DNA from: Conexibacter sp.
GTDB taxonomy: Bacteria; Actinomycetota; Thermoleophilia; Solirubrobacterales; Solirubrobacteraceae
Length of the DNA: 9,340 nt
NCBI GenBank assembly: GCA_025964055.1
Contig: JAOPZP010000339.1
Coordinates: forward strand, 1 to 9,340
Reading direction: 5' to 3'
Part shown: positions 1 to 5,728 of the stretch, piece after piece
Layout of the letters: the number at the start of each line of letters is the position of its first letter
Position numbering within the stretch: the stretch's first letter is position 1
Program-made: the position numbers and the translations under genes
Notes under the pieces: generated by a model
The model's input: only the letters and a program-made list of their open reading frames with translations
The model's database searches: none
Told to the model about the DNA's origin: nothing

Positions 1-1055
1 CCGACGGCGAGCGCCAGCGCATCGGGCGCGACCTGCACGACGGCGCCCAGCAGCGCGTCGTCGCGCTCGGCCACCTGATCGGCATCGCGCGGCGCAAGCT
101 CGGCGACGCGATCGCCCCCGACGCCGCCGCGCTGCTGGACCGCGCCCAGGAAGAAGCGCGCCTGGCGACCGACGAGCTGCGCGAGCTGGCCCGCGGCCTG
201 CACCCCGCCGGGCTGACCGAGAAGGGCCTGGGACCCGCGCTGGAGGCGTTGGCCGCCCGCTCGACGCTGCCCGTGGAGCTGGGCCGCATGCCCGAGCGCC
301 GGCTGCCCGGCGCGGTCGAGCTGAGCGCGTTCTACCTCGCCTCGGAGGCGCTGACCAACTCCATGAAGTACGCGCACGCCACCGGCGTGCGCATCGACGT
401 CTTCCAGCACCTCGCCGAGGCGGTCGCGATCGTGGCCGACGACGGCGTCGGCGGCGCCGACCCGCTGGCCGGCTCCGGCCTGCGCGGCTTGCGTGACCGC
501 ATCGCCGCGCTCGGCGGCGAGCTGGCCGTCGACAGCCCGGCCGGCGGCGGCACGCGCCTGGAGGCGCGGATCCCGCTCGCGCCGTGGCGCAGCGCGCACG
601 AGCCCTTCCTGGAGTTCGGGCACCCCGACGACGGCGGGCGCGGCGAGCGCAACATCCAGGCGGTCATCGCCGGGCGCAAGACGATGTCGGTGACGCTCGC
701 GCGCGAGTGGGAGCTCGAGGGCGGGGCGCCGCGCGTCGGCGCGCGCCTCCCGGTCATGGACTACCTCGGCCGCCGGCGGGCAACCGTCGAGGTGGTCACC
801 GTCGCGTCGGTGCCGTTCAGCGACATCGACGACGCGTGGCTGGAGCCCGCGGATGTCGGGGCCGAGACGCTCGACGGCTGGCGCAGCGACCGGCGGGCGT
901 TCTACGCGACGATCCGCGACGAGGTCGCGCTGCTGCTCGGCGAGCCGGGCTGGCGCTTCACCGACGAGGAGCCGATGATGCTGCTGCGCTACCGCGCGGT
1001 GAGCGACGACGGCGACGGGACCGGCACGTCGGTGCCGGCGCCACCGGACGACTAG
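1..1055 (+). CDS. Sensor histidine kinase (HisKA_3/HATPase_c) fused to a C-terminal ASCH domain, 5'-truncated
   Basis: The frame is open from base 3 to the TAG at 1053-1055; the N-terminal sensor part lies outside the window. The first visible residues form a HisKA_3 dimerisation/phosphotransfer helix of the DesK/NarX type: motif RDLHDGAQQR, with the phospho-accepting His at bases 36-38. A HATPase_c domain follows, with N box EALTNSMKYAHA (345-380), G1 box DDGVGGA (438-458) and G2 box GSGLRGLRDR (471-500), ending at GGGTRLEARIPL near 578. Normally such a kinase stops here. Instead the frame continues for about 155 codons into a region that reads as an ASCH domain (about 603-1001): LEFGHPDD, then AGRKTMSVTL with its Lys at 678-680, a VGAR..VMDYLGRRRATVEV strand pair, VPFSDID, and a closing LLRYRAV. 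ASCH domains have a PUA-like fold and are proposed to bind RNA or modified nucleosides. The kinase should phosphorylate a NarL/FixJ-type regulator, which is not visible here. The kinase call is very sure, the ASCH call fairly sure. Confidence 0.9.
   Translation, partial: DGERQRIGRDLHDGAQQRVVALGHLIGIARRKLGDAIAPDAAALLDRAQEEARLATDELRELARGLHPAGLTEKGLGPALEALAARSTLPVELGRMPERRLPGAVELSAFYLASEALTNSMKYAHATGVRIDVFQHLAEAVAIVADDGVGGADPLAGSGLRGLRDRIAALGGELAVDSPAGGGTRLEARIPLAPWRSAHEPFLEFGHPDDGGRGERNIQAVIAGRKTMSVTLAREWELEGGAPRVGARLPVMDYLGRRRATVEVVTVASVPFSDIDDAWLEPADVGAETLDGWRSDRRAFYATIRDEVALLLGEPGWRFTDEEPMMLLRYRAVSDDGDGTGTSVPAPPDD
1021..1038 (+). terminator. Hairpin near the 3' end of the kinase gene
   Basis: A perfect 7-bp inverted repeat, CCGGCAC/GTGCCGG, with a 4-base loop (1028-1031) lies inside the last codons of the kinase-ASCH gene, 14 bases before its stop. 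There is no T-run, so it is only a terminator-like structure. It may simply be codon choice in the low-complexity tail (GTSVPAPPDD). Confidence 0.25.
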
Positions 1056-1393
1056 ATCGCGGCGTCGGTCTCCGCGAAGGTCTGCTCGACGACCTCGACG
1101 CGCTGGTGGATGCGCTTCATCGTCTTGGGGTCGAGGATCGTGAACATCGCGCGATCGGCGCCGGCCGAGCGGCTGACGATCACGAGCTGCTCGCTCGGCG
1201 CCAGCGTCCGGGCCACGCGCATGCCGTGGTCGGCGGCCGGACCGACCGTGGAGAAGACCACCGGCGACAGGTGCCCTTCCCCGGCCGCGTCGAGCGTCAG
1301 GACCACGTAGGACGGGTTTCCGGCCGACTCCAGCTCGAGGCGGGCGGTGTTGATCGTGCGGAGGTGGTCGATCGGGGGGTGACCGTGGGACAT
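1052..1393 (-). CDS. Hypothetical protein, 113 residues
   Basis: I do not recognise a family. The product is soluble, with no signal peptide or membrane segment. It alternates likely beta strands (PSYVVLTLDA, LSPVVFSTVG, EQLVIVSRS, RAMFTILD) and ends in a helix (MKRIHQRVEVVEQTFAE), so a compact alpha/beta fold is likely. Its TAG (1052-1054) overlaps the stop of the convergent kinase gene within one CTAG (1052-1055). A GTG directly precedes the ATG (1394-1396); I prefer the ATG because AGG lies four bases upstream of it, though the Shine-Dalgarno match is weak. The reading is supported by GC-rich third positions and a tight convergent end. It sits downstream of the ribbon-helix-helix gene on the same strand, but a 105-bp gap with strong hairpins lies between, so an operon is doubtful. 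Confidence 0.7.
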   Translation of the reverse strand: MSHGHPPIDHLRTINTARLELESAGNPSYVVLTLDAAGEGHLSPVVFSTVGPAADHGMRVARTLAPSEQLVIVSRSAGADRAMFTILDPKTMKRIHQRVEVVEQTFAETDAAI

Positions 1394-1415
1394 CACACCT
1401 ACAGTCGGCCGCGGA

Positions 1416-1475
1416 GCCGCGGCGCCGCAGTGCCAAACGTCGTTGTCAGACGTCCGTCCACGGAGGCGCCGCGGC
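1416..1475. terminator. Nested inverted repeats between two minus-strand genes
   Basis: An 11-bp perfect inverted repeat pairs 1416-1426 (GCCGCGGCGCC) with 1465-1475 around a 38-base loop. Inside the loop lies a second inverted repeat, ACGTC (1437-1441) / GACGT (1449-1453). The position after the ribbon-helix-helix gene and before the 113-residue gene suits a terminator for the former. No T-run is present, so regulatory or attenuator roles are also open. Confidence 0.4.
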
Positions 1476-1498
1476 GCTCAGGCTCGCTCAATGGCGCG

Positions 1499-1750
1499 CT
1501 AGGCGGCGCGCCGGCGCGGGCCGCCGCGCTTGACGGGCGCCCACTTCGTGCCCTTGGCGAGGCCCTCGACGGCCTCCAGCTTGAGGCTGCGAGCAGCACC
1601 GAGGTCCTTGCGCAGGCGCTGGAGCGCCAGGCGCACCAGATCGCTCTGCGTCAGCTTGGTCTTGCCGGCTGCGGTCTCCAGCCAGTTGATCTCGTCGCCA
1701 CCGATCAGGTAGGACCGCTGCTTGAGCCCGCTGGGTCGCTCCGTTGCCAT
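1499..1750 (-). CDS. Small ribbon-helix-helix-like DNA-binding protein, 83 residues
   Basis: Residues 10-16 (KQRSYLI) look like the single DNA-contacting beta strand. They are followed by a short helix (about 18-28) and a second helix with the pattern LTQSDLVRLALQRLRKDL (about 33-50), the usual shape of MetJ/Arc/CopG-type repressors and many antitoxins. The tail is basic and ends VKRGGPRRRAA, which could add non-specific DNA contacts. The ATG start at 1748-1750 is firm: a GAGGAGG Shine-Dalgarno (1757-1763) sits six bases upstream. The stop is TAG at 1499-1501. No RelE, PIN, MazF or other toxin gene adjoins it, so it is better read as a solitary regulator than half of a toxin-antitoxin pair. 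Its likely target would be its own upstream region (1751-1900), shared with the divergent DsbA-like gene; that is inference. Confidence 0.7.
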   Translation of the reverse strand: MATERPSGLKQRSYLIGGDEINWLETAAGKTKLTQSDLVRLALQRLRKDLGAARSLKLEAVEGLAKGTKWAPVKRGGPRRRAA

Positions 1751-1900
1751 GGAATGCCTCCTCGTCGATTTGGACTGCGTCCCGCGTCAGTTCGGCACGG
1801 GTCAACCGAATCCTTGCCTATAACAGCGTGCTTGTGCAAGAACTTGCGGTGAGGGACCCTCTTGCGCGCCTCGTCGTTGCTCGTGCAATCATTGTTGTCG
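1751..1900. promoter_or_regulatory. Divergent intergenic region, less GC-rich than its surroundings
   Basis: This 150-bp gap separates the minus-strand ribbon-helix-helix gene from the plus-strand DsbA-like gene and is visibly richer in A and T than its neighbours. It holds a plus-strand TATAAC (1819-1824) that resembles a -10 box but has no good -35 at the expected distance. It also holds a minus-strand TTGACC (1802-1807) that resembles a -35 without a clear -10. GAGGG-A-CCCTC (1851-1861) is a short palindrome and possible operator half-site pair. Several repeats of CTTG/CAAG (1831-1846) are also present. A promoter region is expected here, but the exact elements are uncertain. Confidence 0.45.
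1757..1763 (-). promoter_or_regulatory. Strong ribosome binding site of the ribbon-helix-helix gene
   Basis: On the minus strand the sequence reads GAGGAGG, six bases before the ATG at 1750. It fixes the start, and it contrasts with the absent or weak Shine-Dalgarno of several other genes in the window. Confidence 0.75.
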
Positions 1901-2788
1901 ATGCCCTCCTCCATCGCCGCCACCCACTTCAGCGACCCGCACTGCCCGTGGGCCTACTCGGCCTCGCCCGCCCTCTCCGTCCTCCACTGGCGCTTCGGCG
2001 ACCAGCTCGACTGGCGCCTGGTGATGATCGGCCTCGCCGAGGGCCCCGAGCGCTACGCGGCGGCCGGTTACACCACCGTGCGCAGCGCTCAGGGGTTTAG
2101 CACCTTCGGCCGTCGCTTCGGAATGCCGTTCGACAGCCAGCCGCGCGAGCGCCTCACCGGCACGGGCCGCGCCTGCCGCGCCGTGGTCGCCACCCGCCTG
2201 GCCCAGCCCGAGGCCGAGCTCGCGGTCTTCCGCGCGCTGCAGTTCGCGCAGTTCACCTCCACCCTGCTGCTGGACACCGACGACGACCTGCGCGTCGCGC
2301 TGGCGCGAGCCGCCGGCGAGGTGGACGTCGAGGCGATCGTCGGCGCACTCGACGACCCGGCCGTCGAGGCCGCCTACCAGGAGGACCGCGCGCTGGCGCG
2401 CACCGCCGCGGGCCGGCCGATCGAGGCCCAGGGCCGCGAGGCCAACACGGACGGCGCGGCGCGCTACACGGCGCCCTCGGTCATCTTCACGACCGAGGAC
2501 GGGCGCAGCCTCGAGGTCGGCGGCTTCCAGCCGGTGGAGTCCTACGACACGGCGCTGGCCAACCTCGACGTCGCGCTGGAGCGCCGGCCGCCGGCGACCG
2601 ACGTGGTCGAGGTCCTGCGCGCGCTGCCCTACGCCGCCGTCACCCGCGAGGTCGCCGCCTGCATGACCAGCAACCTCGGCGAGCTCGACCACGACGCGGC
2701 CGACCGCGCGCTCATCGCCGCCGCCGCCGACGGCCTGGTGCGCCGCGAGGCGATCGGCGACGGCGCCCTGTGGCACCTGGCCGGCTGA
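1901..2788 (+). CDS. DsbA/FrnE-like thioredoxin-fold protein with a C-terminal extension
   Basis: The N-terminus SIAATHFSDPHCPWAYSASP resembles the first strand and active-site helix of the DsbA/FrnE/2-hydroxychromene-2-carboxylate isomerase group. Cys15 opens a CPWA motif, so the second Cys of a CXXC is replaced by Ala. A helical insert follows (about residues 75-165), then the cis-Pro loop TAPSVIFTTEDG, then GGFQPVESYDTAL. No signal peptide is seen, so it is probably cytosolic. With a single Cys it cannot act as a classic dithiol oxidase; a monothiol, glutathione-like or isomerase role is possible. The last 65 or so residues (TDVVEVLRALPYAAVTREVA...GLVRREAIGDGALWHLAG) look like a small winged-helix-type domain not usual in FrnE. 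I chose the ATG at 1901 because the fold begins right there, although it lacks a Shine-Dalgarno. An in-frame TTG at 1862, six bases after GAGGG, would add 13 residues and cannot be excluded. Confidence 0.8.
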   Translation: MPSSIAATHFSDPHCPWAYSASPALSVLHWRFGDQLDWRLVMIGLAEGPERYAAAGYTTVRSAQGFSTFGRRFGMPFDSQPRERLTGTGRACRAVVATRLAQPEAELAVFRALQFAQFTSTLLLDTDDDLRVALARAAGEVDVEAIVGALDDPAVEAAYQEDRALARTAAGRPIEAQGREANTDGAARYTAPSVIFTTEDGRSLEVGGFQPVESYDTALANLDVALERRPPATDVVEVLRALPYAAVTREVAACMTSNLGELDHDAADRALIAAAADGLVRREAIGDGALWHLAG

Positions 2789-2791
2789 GCG

Positions 2792-2803
2792 GGCGCCGGC
2801 GCC
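2792..2803. terminator. 12-bp palindrome in a convergent gap
   Basis: GGCGCCGGCGCC is a perfect palindrome in the 19-bp gap between the ends of the DsbA-like gene and pdxH. It could form a small hairpin in either transcript, but there is no T-run, and the same word recurs in coding sequence in this window. Confidence 0.25.
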
Positions 2804-2807
2804 GGTG

Positions 2808-3476
2808 CTAGGGCGCGAGGCGCTCGGTGATCCACGTCCCCGCGGGCGTCCGGCGATACGCCAGGCGGTCGTGGAGGCGGTCGGGCCGGCCCTGCCAGAA
2901 CTCGACCGCGTCGGGCTCCACGCGGTAGCCGCCCCAGTGCGGCGGGCGCGGCACCGCTCCGGACTCTGGATGGCGCGCCATCAGCTCGTCGCGCGCCTGC
3001 TCCAGCACCGCGCGCGAGGCGACGACCGCCGACTGCGGGCTCGCCAGCGCGCCGATGCGCGACCCGTACGGGCGCGAGGCGAAGTACGCGTCGGAGTCCG
3101 CCGGGTCCAGGCGCTGCACGCGGCCGGTGAGCCGGACCTGGCGCTGCAGGTCATGCCACGGGAAGAGGATCGACGCGAACGGGTTGACCTCGAGCTCGTG
3201 GCCCTTGGCCGACTCGTAGTTGGTGAAGAACGTCAGGCCGCGGTCGTCGAGGCCCTTGAGCAGGACCGTGCGCACGTTGGGTCGGCCGTCGGCCGCCGCG
3301 GTCGCGACGACCATCGCGTTGGGCTCGCGCACCCCGCCGGCCTCGGCGTCGTCCAGCCACCGCTCCAGCATGGCGGTCCACGTCGGGGCCAGGTCGCCCT
3401 CGTCGAGCCCGCCGCGCTCGTAGCTGCGGCGCATGGCCGCCAGCCGCTGGTGGTCGGGGACGGTCGGCTCGGGCAT
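2808..3476 (-). CDS. pdxH: Pyridoxamine 5'-phosphate oxidase
   Basis: PdxH is an FMN-dependent cytosolic oxidase that converts pyridoxine or pyridoxamine 5'-phosphate to pyridoxal 5'-phosphate, using O2 and releasing H2O2. The 222 residues match the usual length. Visible family motifs: MRRSYERGGLDEGDL (15-29) at the N-terminus, RTVLLKGLDDRGLTFFTNY (69-87), SAKG with Lys91, the FMN/substrate loop YFASRPYGSRIGA (131-143), PPHWGGYRV (178-186), EFWQGRPDRLHDR (192-204) and the closing W..ERLAP. The ATG at 3474-3476 is the first start consistent with the family; further upstream the frame reads Arg-rich shadow sequence. No Shine-Dalgarno is seen. Instead TATGCT lies eight bases upstream, suggesting a leaderless transcript. 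It follows the protease gene on the same strand after 65 bp that hold two hairpins, so it is probably transcribed separately. Confidence 0.95.
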   Translation of the reverse strand: MPEPTVPDHQRLAAMRRSYERGGLDEGDLAPTWTAMLERWLDDAEAGGVREPNAMVVATAAADGRPNVRTVLLKGLDDRGLTFFTNYESAKGHELEVNPFASILFPWHDLQRQVRLTGRVQRLDPADSDAYFASRPYGSRIGALASPQSAVVASRAVLEQARDELMARHPESGAVPRPPHWGGYRVEPDAVEFWQGRPDRLHDRLAYRRTPAGTWITERLAP

Positions 3477-3483
3477 CGCCCGC

Positions 3484-3530
3484 GAGCATATGGCGGACGG
3501 GCCGCGTCTCCGCGCCCGCCCGCCATGCTC
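3484..3530 (-). terminator. Long stem-loop between the protease gene and pdxH
   Basis: Arms GAGCAT (3484-3489) / ATGCTC (3525-3530), GGCGG (3492-3496) / CCGCC (3520-3524), CGGG (3498-3501) / CCCG (3515-3518) and CGCG (3503-3506) / CGCG (3511-3514) pair around a TCTC loop. That makes 19 base pairs with one 2-base bulge, one mismatch and one single-base bulge. It lies just after the protease stop codon and ends seven bases before the pdxH ATG. Lack of a T-run is common for actinobacterial terminators. It most likely ends the protease transcript. Confidence 0.6.
3485..3490 (-). promoter_or_regulatory. Candidate -10 hexamer of pdxH (leaderless)
   Basis: The minus strand reads TATGCT here, matching the TANNNT pattern of actinobacterial -10 elements, with eight bases between it and the pdxH ATG. 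That spacing would put the transcription start at or next to the ATG. The hexamer overlaps the outer arm of the stem-loop at 3484-3530. No clear -35 is seen. Confidence 0.45.
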
Positions 3531-3533
3531 GTC

Positions 3534-3552
3534 CCCGGGAGCTAGTCCCGGG
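3534..3552 (-). terminator. Hairpin with the protease stop codon in its loop
   Basis: A perfect 7-bp stem, CCCGGGA (3534-3540) / TCCCGGG (3546-3552), has the loop GCTAG, which contains the protease TAG stop (minus strand, 3542-3544). It stands in tandem with the larger stem-loop at 3484-3530, so the two may work together at the 3' end of the protease mRNA. Confidence 0.45.
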
Positions 3553-5239
3553 CGTGGATCGCGGCGAGGGCGTCGACCACGCCGTCGCCGAAGAACCCGT
3601 TGCGCTTCGGCGGGCCCTCGCAGTAGGCGTTGTACTTGGCCGCCAGGCCCGGGTACTCGTACTGCCGCGGGTTCGGACACGGCGTGTCGGTCGCCGTCTT
3701 CTGCAGCAGCGTCTGCACCCGGTCGGCCGGCAGCGTCAGGCCGCCCTGCGAGCGATCCCGCTTCCCGTACTGGCTGACGATCAGCGCCGCGACGCCCACC
3801 ACGTGCGGGGCCGCCATCGACGTGCCCTGCAGGTACTGGTAGTACGCCGTGCGGCCGTTCTGGGTGTCGGCCACCACGAACGGCGTCGTCGGGACGCCCG
3901 CCGCGTCGACGTCACCGCTGGCCCGCGCGAGCGCCTCGGGGTACGGCGCCAGGATGAGGTTCTGCGGCGTCGCGTACCGCGGCGTGCCCGGGTAGTCCCG
4001 GTAGTCGCCGCCGGGTGCCGACACGTCGGCCTGCTCCGTGCCGTAGTTGGAGTAGTACGCCTTGCGCCCGCTGGGCCCGACCGACGTGACGCCGATGACG
4101 CCGTTGCCCTCGGTCGGCATGCTCAGGCACGAGTTGTCGACGTTGCGGTCGTGCGCGGCGGCCGCGTCCGGGTAGTCCGGGCTCGTCGGGTCAAACGACG
4201 GCCGCCCGAGGTCGGTGTTCTCGTTGCCTGCGGCCGCGACGAGCGTGACGCCGCGGTTGTGGGCGTAGTCCAGCGCGCGCTGCGTCGCCTCGACGATCGT
4301 GCGCTGCTCCTGCTGCTGCTCGGGCGTGTCGGCCGGGTTGGCCGCGCAGTTGTACAGCCACGGGTCGATGTAGAACGACATGTTGACGACGTCGATGCCG
4401 TGGTCGCCCGCGTAGGTCAGGGCGTCGACGACCGGCTGGATGAAGAAGTAGCCGGAGTCCTGGCCCGCGCGCAGGTTGACGATGTCGGCGCGCGGCGCGA
4501 CGCCGGCCATGCCGAGGCCGTTGAGCGGCGCGGCGATCGTGCCGGCGACGTGCGTGCCGTGGCCGTTCTCGTCGACGTTGGCCGGGTCCGCGCAGGAGCC
4601 GTCGGGATCGGTGTCGCAGGCGCCGTCGATGACCGGGTCGTCGACGGTGAAGTTGCGGCTCAGCTCGCTGTCGAAGTTCGGGGCGATGTCGGGGTGCGAG
4701 CCGTCGACGCCGGTGTCCATGATGCCGACGCGGACGTCGCGCGTGCCCTGCTGCTCGCGGTAGGAGCCCGCGACCGTGGCGTGCATCATCTGCATGTCCC
4801 ACTGCAGCGAGGCCAGCGGCTCGCCGGGCGTCGCGGCGTCGGGCGTGACGGCCTGGTCGCCGCGGCTCGCGGTGCGCTGGTCCTGCAGGCGCTCGATCTG
4901 GTCGCGCTCCTGCTTGGTGCGCGAGCCGGCCGGGATCTGGCCGATGGAGCGATCGGTCGCCGTGCCCTGGATGGCCGGCTGGTTGGCGGCCCGGGCGGCG
5001 AAGTCGTCGTCGGTGGACCGCACGGTCGCGACGCCGACGGCGGTGTTGATCCGCTCGATCGTGCCGCCGGCGGCCTGGATGGACTGCGTGGCCTGGTCGG
5101 TGGACGCCGCCGGGTCCAGCAGGACGACGTAGGTGCGCACGTCGCCGTTCTGGGCGGGCGAGCCGGTGGCGGCGATGCCGCCGACGGCGGTGGCGGCGCC
5201 GACGGCCGCGAGGGCACAGAGGATGGGTCGGATCCGCAA
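3542..5239 (-). CDS. Secreted subtilisin-like serine protease (S8 family)
   Basis: The 565-residue preproprotein starts with a signal peptide: basic MRIR, a hydrophobic Ala-rich core to about residue 24, and likely cleavage near residues 27-31. An inhibitor-I9-like propeptide follows (about 34-103: RTYVVLLDPAAS...GGTIERINTAVGVATVRSTDDDFAARA). The catalytic domain shows the S8 triad: Asp175 in VGIMDTGVDGSHPDI, His227 in NGHGTHVAGTIAA and Ser474 in GTSMAAPHVVGVAALI. The oxyanion-hole Asn339 lies in AAAGNE. Six cysteines (207, 215, 298, 371, 521, 540) in the mature part fit disulphides in an exported enzyme. There is no C-terminal anchor. The start is TTG at 5237-5239, fixed by a strong AGGAGG six bases upstream. 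No protease inhibitor or immunity gene is nearby; a role in peptide scavenging is likely but not shown by context. Confidence 0.95.
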   Translation of the reverse strand: MRIRPILCALAAVGAATAVGGIAATGSPAQNGDVRTYVVLLDPAASTDQATQSIQAAGGTIERINTAVGVATVRSTDDDFAARAANQPAIQGTATDRSIGQIPAGSRTKQERDQIERLQDQRTASRGDQAVTPDAATPGEPLASLQWDMQMMHATVAGSYREQQGTRDVRVGIMDTGVDGSHPDIAPNFDSELSRNFTVDDPVIDGACDTDPDGSCADPANVDENGHGTHVAGTIAAPLNGLGMAGVAPRADIVNLRAGQDSGYFFIQPVVDALTYAGDHGIDVVNMSFYIDPWLYNCAANPADTPEQQQEQRTIVEATQRALDYAHNRGVTLVAAAGNENTDLGRPSFDPTSPDYPDAAAAHDRNVDNSCLSMPTEGNGVIGVTSVGPSGRKAYYSNYGTEQADVSAPGGDYRDYPGTPRYATPQNLILAPYPEALARASGDVDAAGVPTTPFVVADTQNGRTAYYQYLQGTSMAAPHVVGVAALIVSQYGKRDRSQGGLTLPADRVQTLLQKTATDTPCPNPRQYEYPGLAAKYNAYCEGPPKRNGFFGDGVVDALAAIHARD

Positions 5240-5245
5240 CTTGGA

Positions 5246-5251
5246 CCTCCT
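5246..5251 (-). promoter_or_regulatory. Ribosome binding site deciding a TTG start (protease)
   Basis: The minus strand reads AGGAGG, six bases before TTG (5237-5239). No ATG or GTG start lies at a better distance, and the signal peptide begins directly at this codon, so TTG is the start. Confidence 0.75.
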
Positions 5252-5278
5252 GGAGAGGATGGGACGACGGGAGACGGC

Positions 5279-5307
5279 CTCACATCCCCATGGCCGCCGC
5301 CGGTCAA
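5279..5307 (-). promoter_or_regulatory. Possible promoter of the protease gene
   Basis: On the minus strand TTGACC (5302-5307) matches a -35 in five of six positions. Seventeen bases later lies TGTGAG (5279-5284), which matches a -10 in only three. The location, about 40 bp upstream of the TTG start with the Shine-Dalgarno between, is right. The poor -10 keeps this tentative. Confidence 0.3.
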
Positions 5308-5324
5308 ACCAACGCGGTGCTCCT

Positions 5325-5339
5325 CCGGTCAGGGACCGG
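5325..5339 (-). terminator. Hairpin over the receiver-gene stop codon
   Basis: A perfect 6-bp stem, CCGGTC (5325-5330) / GACCGG (5334-5339), has a 3-base loop and spans the TGA of the receiver gene (minus strand, 5329-5331). No T-run follows. It may slow or end transcription before the protease gene, which appears to have its own promoter region. Confidence 0.3.
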
Positions 5340-5721
5340 CGCCGGCGCCGTCGCGCGCCAGCAGCCGCCGCACCTGGACCATGAGGCCATCCGGGTCGGC
5401 GTCCTTGACCAGGAACGCGTCAGCGCCCGCGTGGCGGGCCAGCGTGCGGTCGCGCTCGTCGTCGAGGCCCGTCACCATCGCGATGCGCACGCCCTCCAGG
5501 GTGGGCTCGGAGCGCAGGTGGCGGCAGGTCGTGATGCCGCTCTGGCCCGGCATCCGCCAGTCCAGCAGGATCGCGTCCGGGGACTCGATCAGCGCGACCG
5601 CGAGCGCCTCGGGCCCGCTGGCGGCCTCGACGACCCGGAGGCCCAGCTCCGTGAGGACGGCCCGCACGTACGCGCGGAAGCCCGCATCGTCGTCCACCAC
5701 GAGCACGGTGGCCTCGCCCAT
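5329..5721 (-). CDS. Stand-alone response-regulator receiver domain (REC only)
   Basis: The 130-residue CheY-like protein consists of one receiver domain. It shows the acidic pocket DDD (residues 10-12), the phospho-acceptor Asp54 in ILLDWRMPGQSG, the switch Thr84 in IAMVTGLDD and the conserved Lys106 in FLVKDAD. After helix 5 (GLMVQVRRLLARDG) only a GAGAGP tail remains, so there is no DNA-binding or enzymatic output domain. Such regulators work by protein contact or within phosphorelays. No kinase adjoins it; the kinase at the left edge is DesK/NarL-type, whose usual partners carry a LuxR-type helix-turn-helix, so pairing the two is not supported. The ATG at 5719-5721 is chosen because the fold begins immediately. 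TAGATT seven bases upstream suggests a leaderless transcript. Confidence 0.93.
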   Translation of the reverse strand: MGEATVLVVDDDAGFRAYVRAVLTELGLRVVEAASGPEALAVALIESPDAILLDWRMPGQSGITTCRHLRSEPTLEGVRIAMVTGLDDERDRTLARHAGADAFLVKDADPDGLMVQVRRLLARDGAGAGP

Positions 5722-5728
5722 GCACCTG

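Noticed and set aside
1052..1750. Toxin-antitoxin pair made of the ribbon-helix-helix protein and the 113-residue protein
   Set aside because: The 113-residue protein shows no RelE, PIN, MazF, HipA or Fic features, and a 102-bp gap with strong hairpins separates the genes, unlike the usual overlapping arrangement.
584..1852. Plus-strand open frame spanning the kinase end and the two small minus-strand genes
   Set aside because: Low-complexity Arg/Ala translation with no motif. The ASCH frame, the ribbon-helix-helix gene and the 113-residue gene explain the region better.
3477..3680. An N-terminal extension of PdxH up to 3680
   Set aside because: The extra residues are the antisense-type shadow of the protease 3' end, Arg-rich, and not part of the PdxH family, which begins close to the ATG at 3476.
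1..5721. Kinase at the left edge and the receiver protein as one two-component pair
   Set aside because: They are over 4 kb apart on opposite strands, and DesK/NarL-type kinases normally pair with regulators carrying a LuxR-type helix-turn-helix, which this protein lacks.
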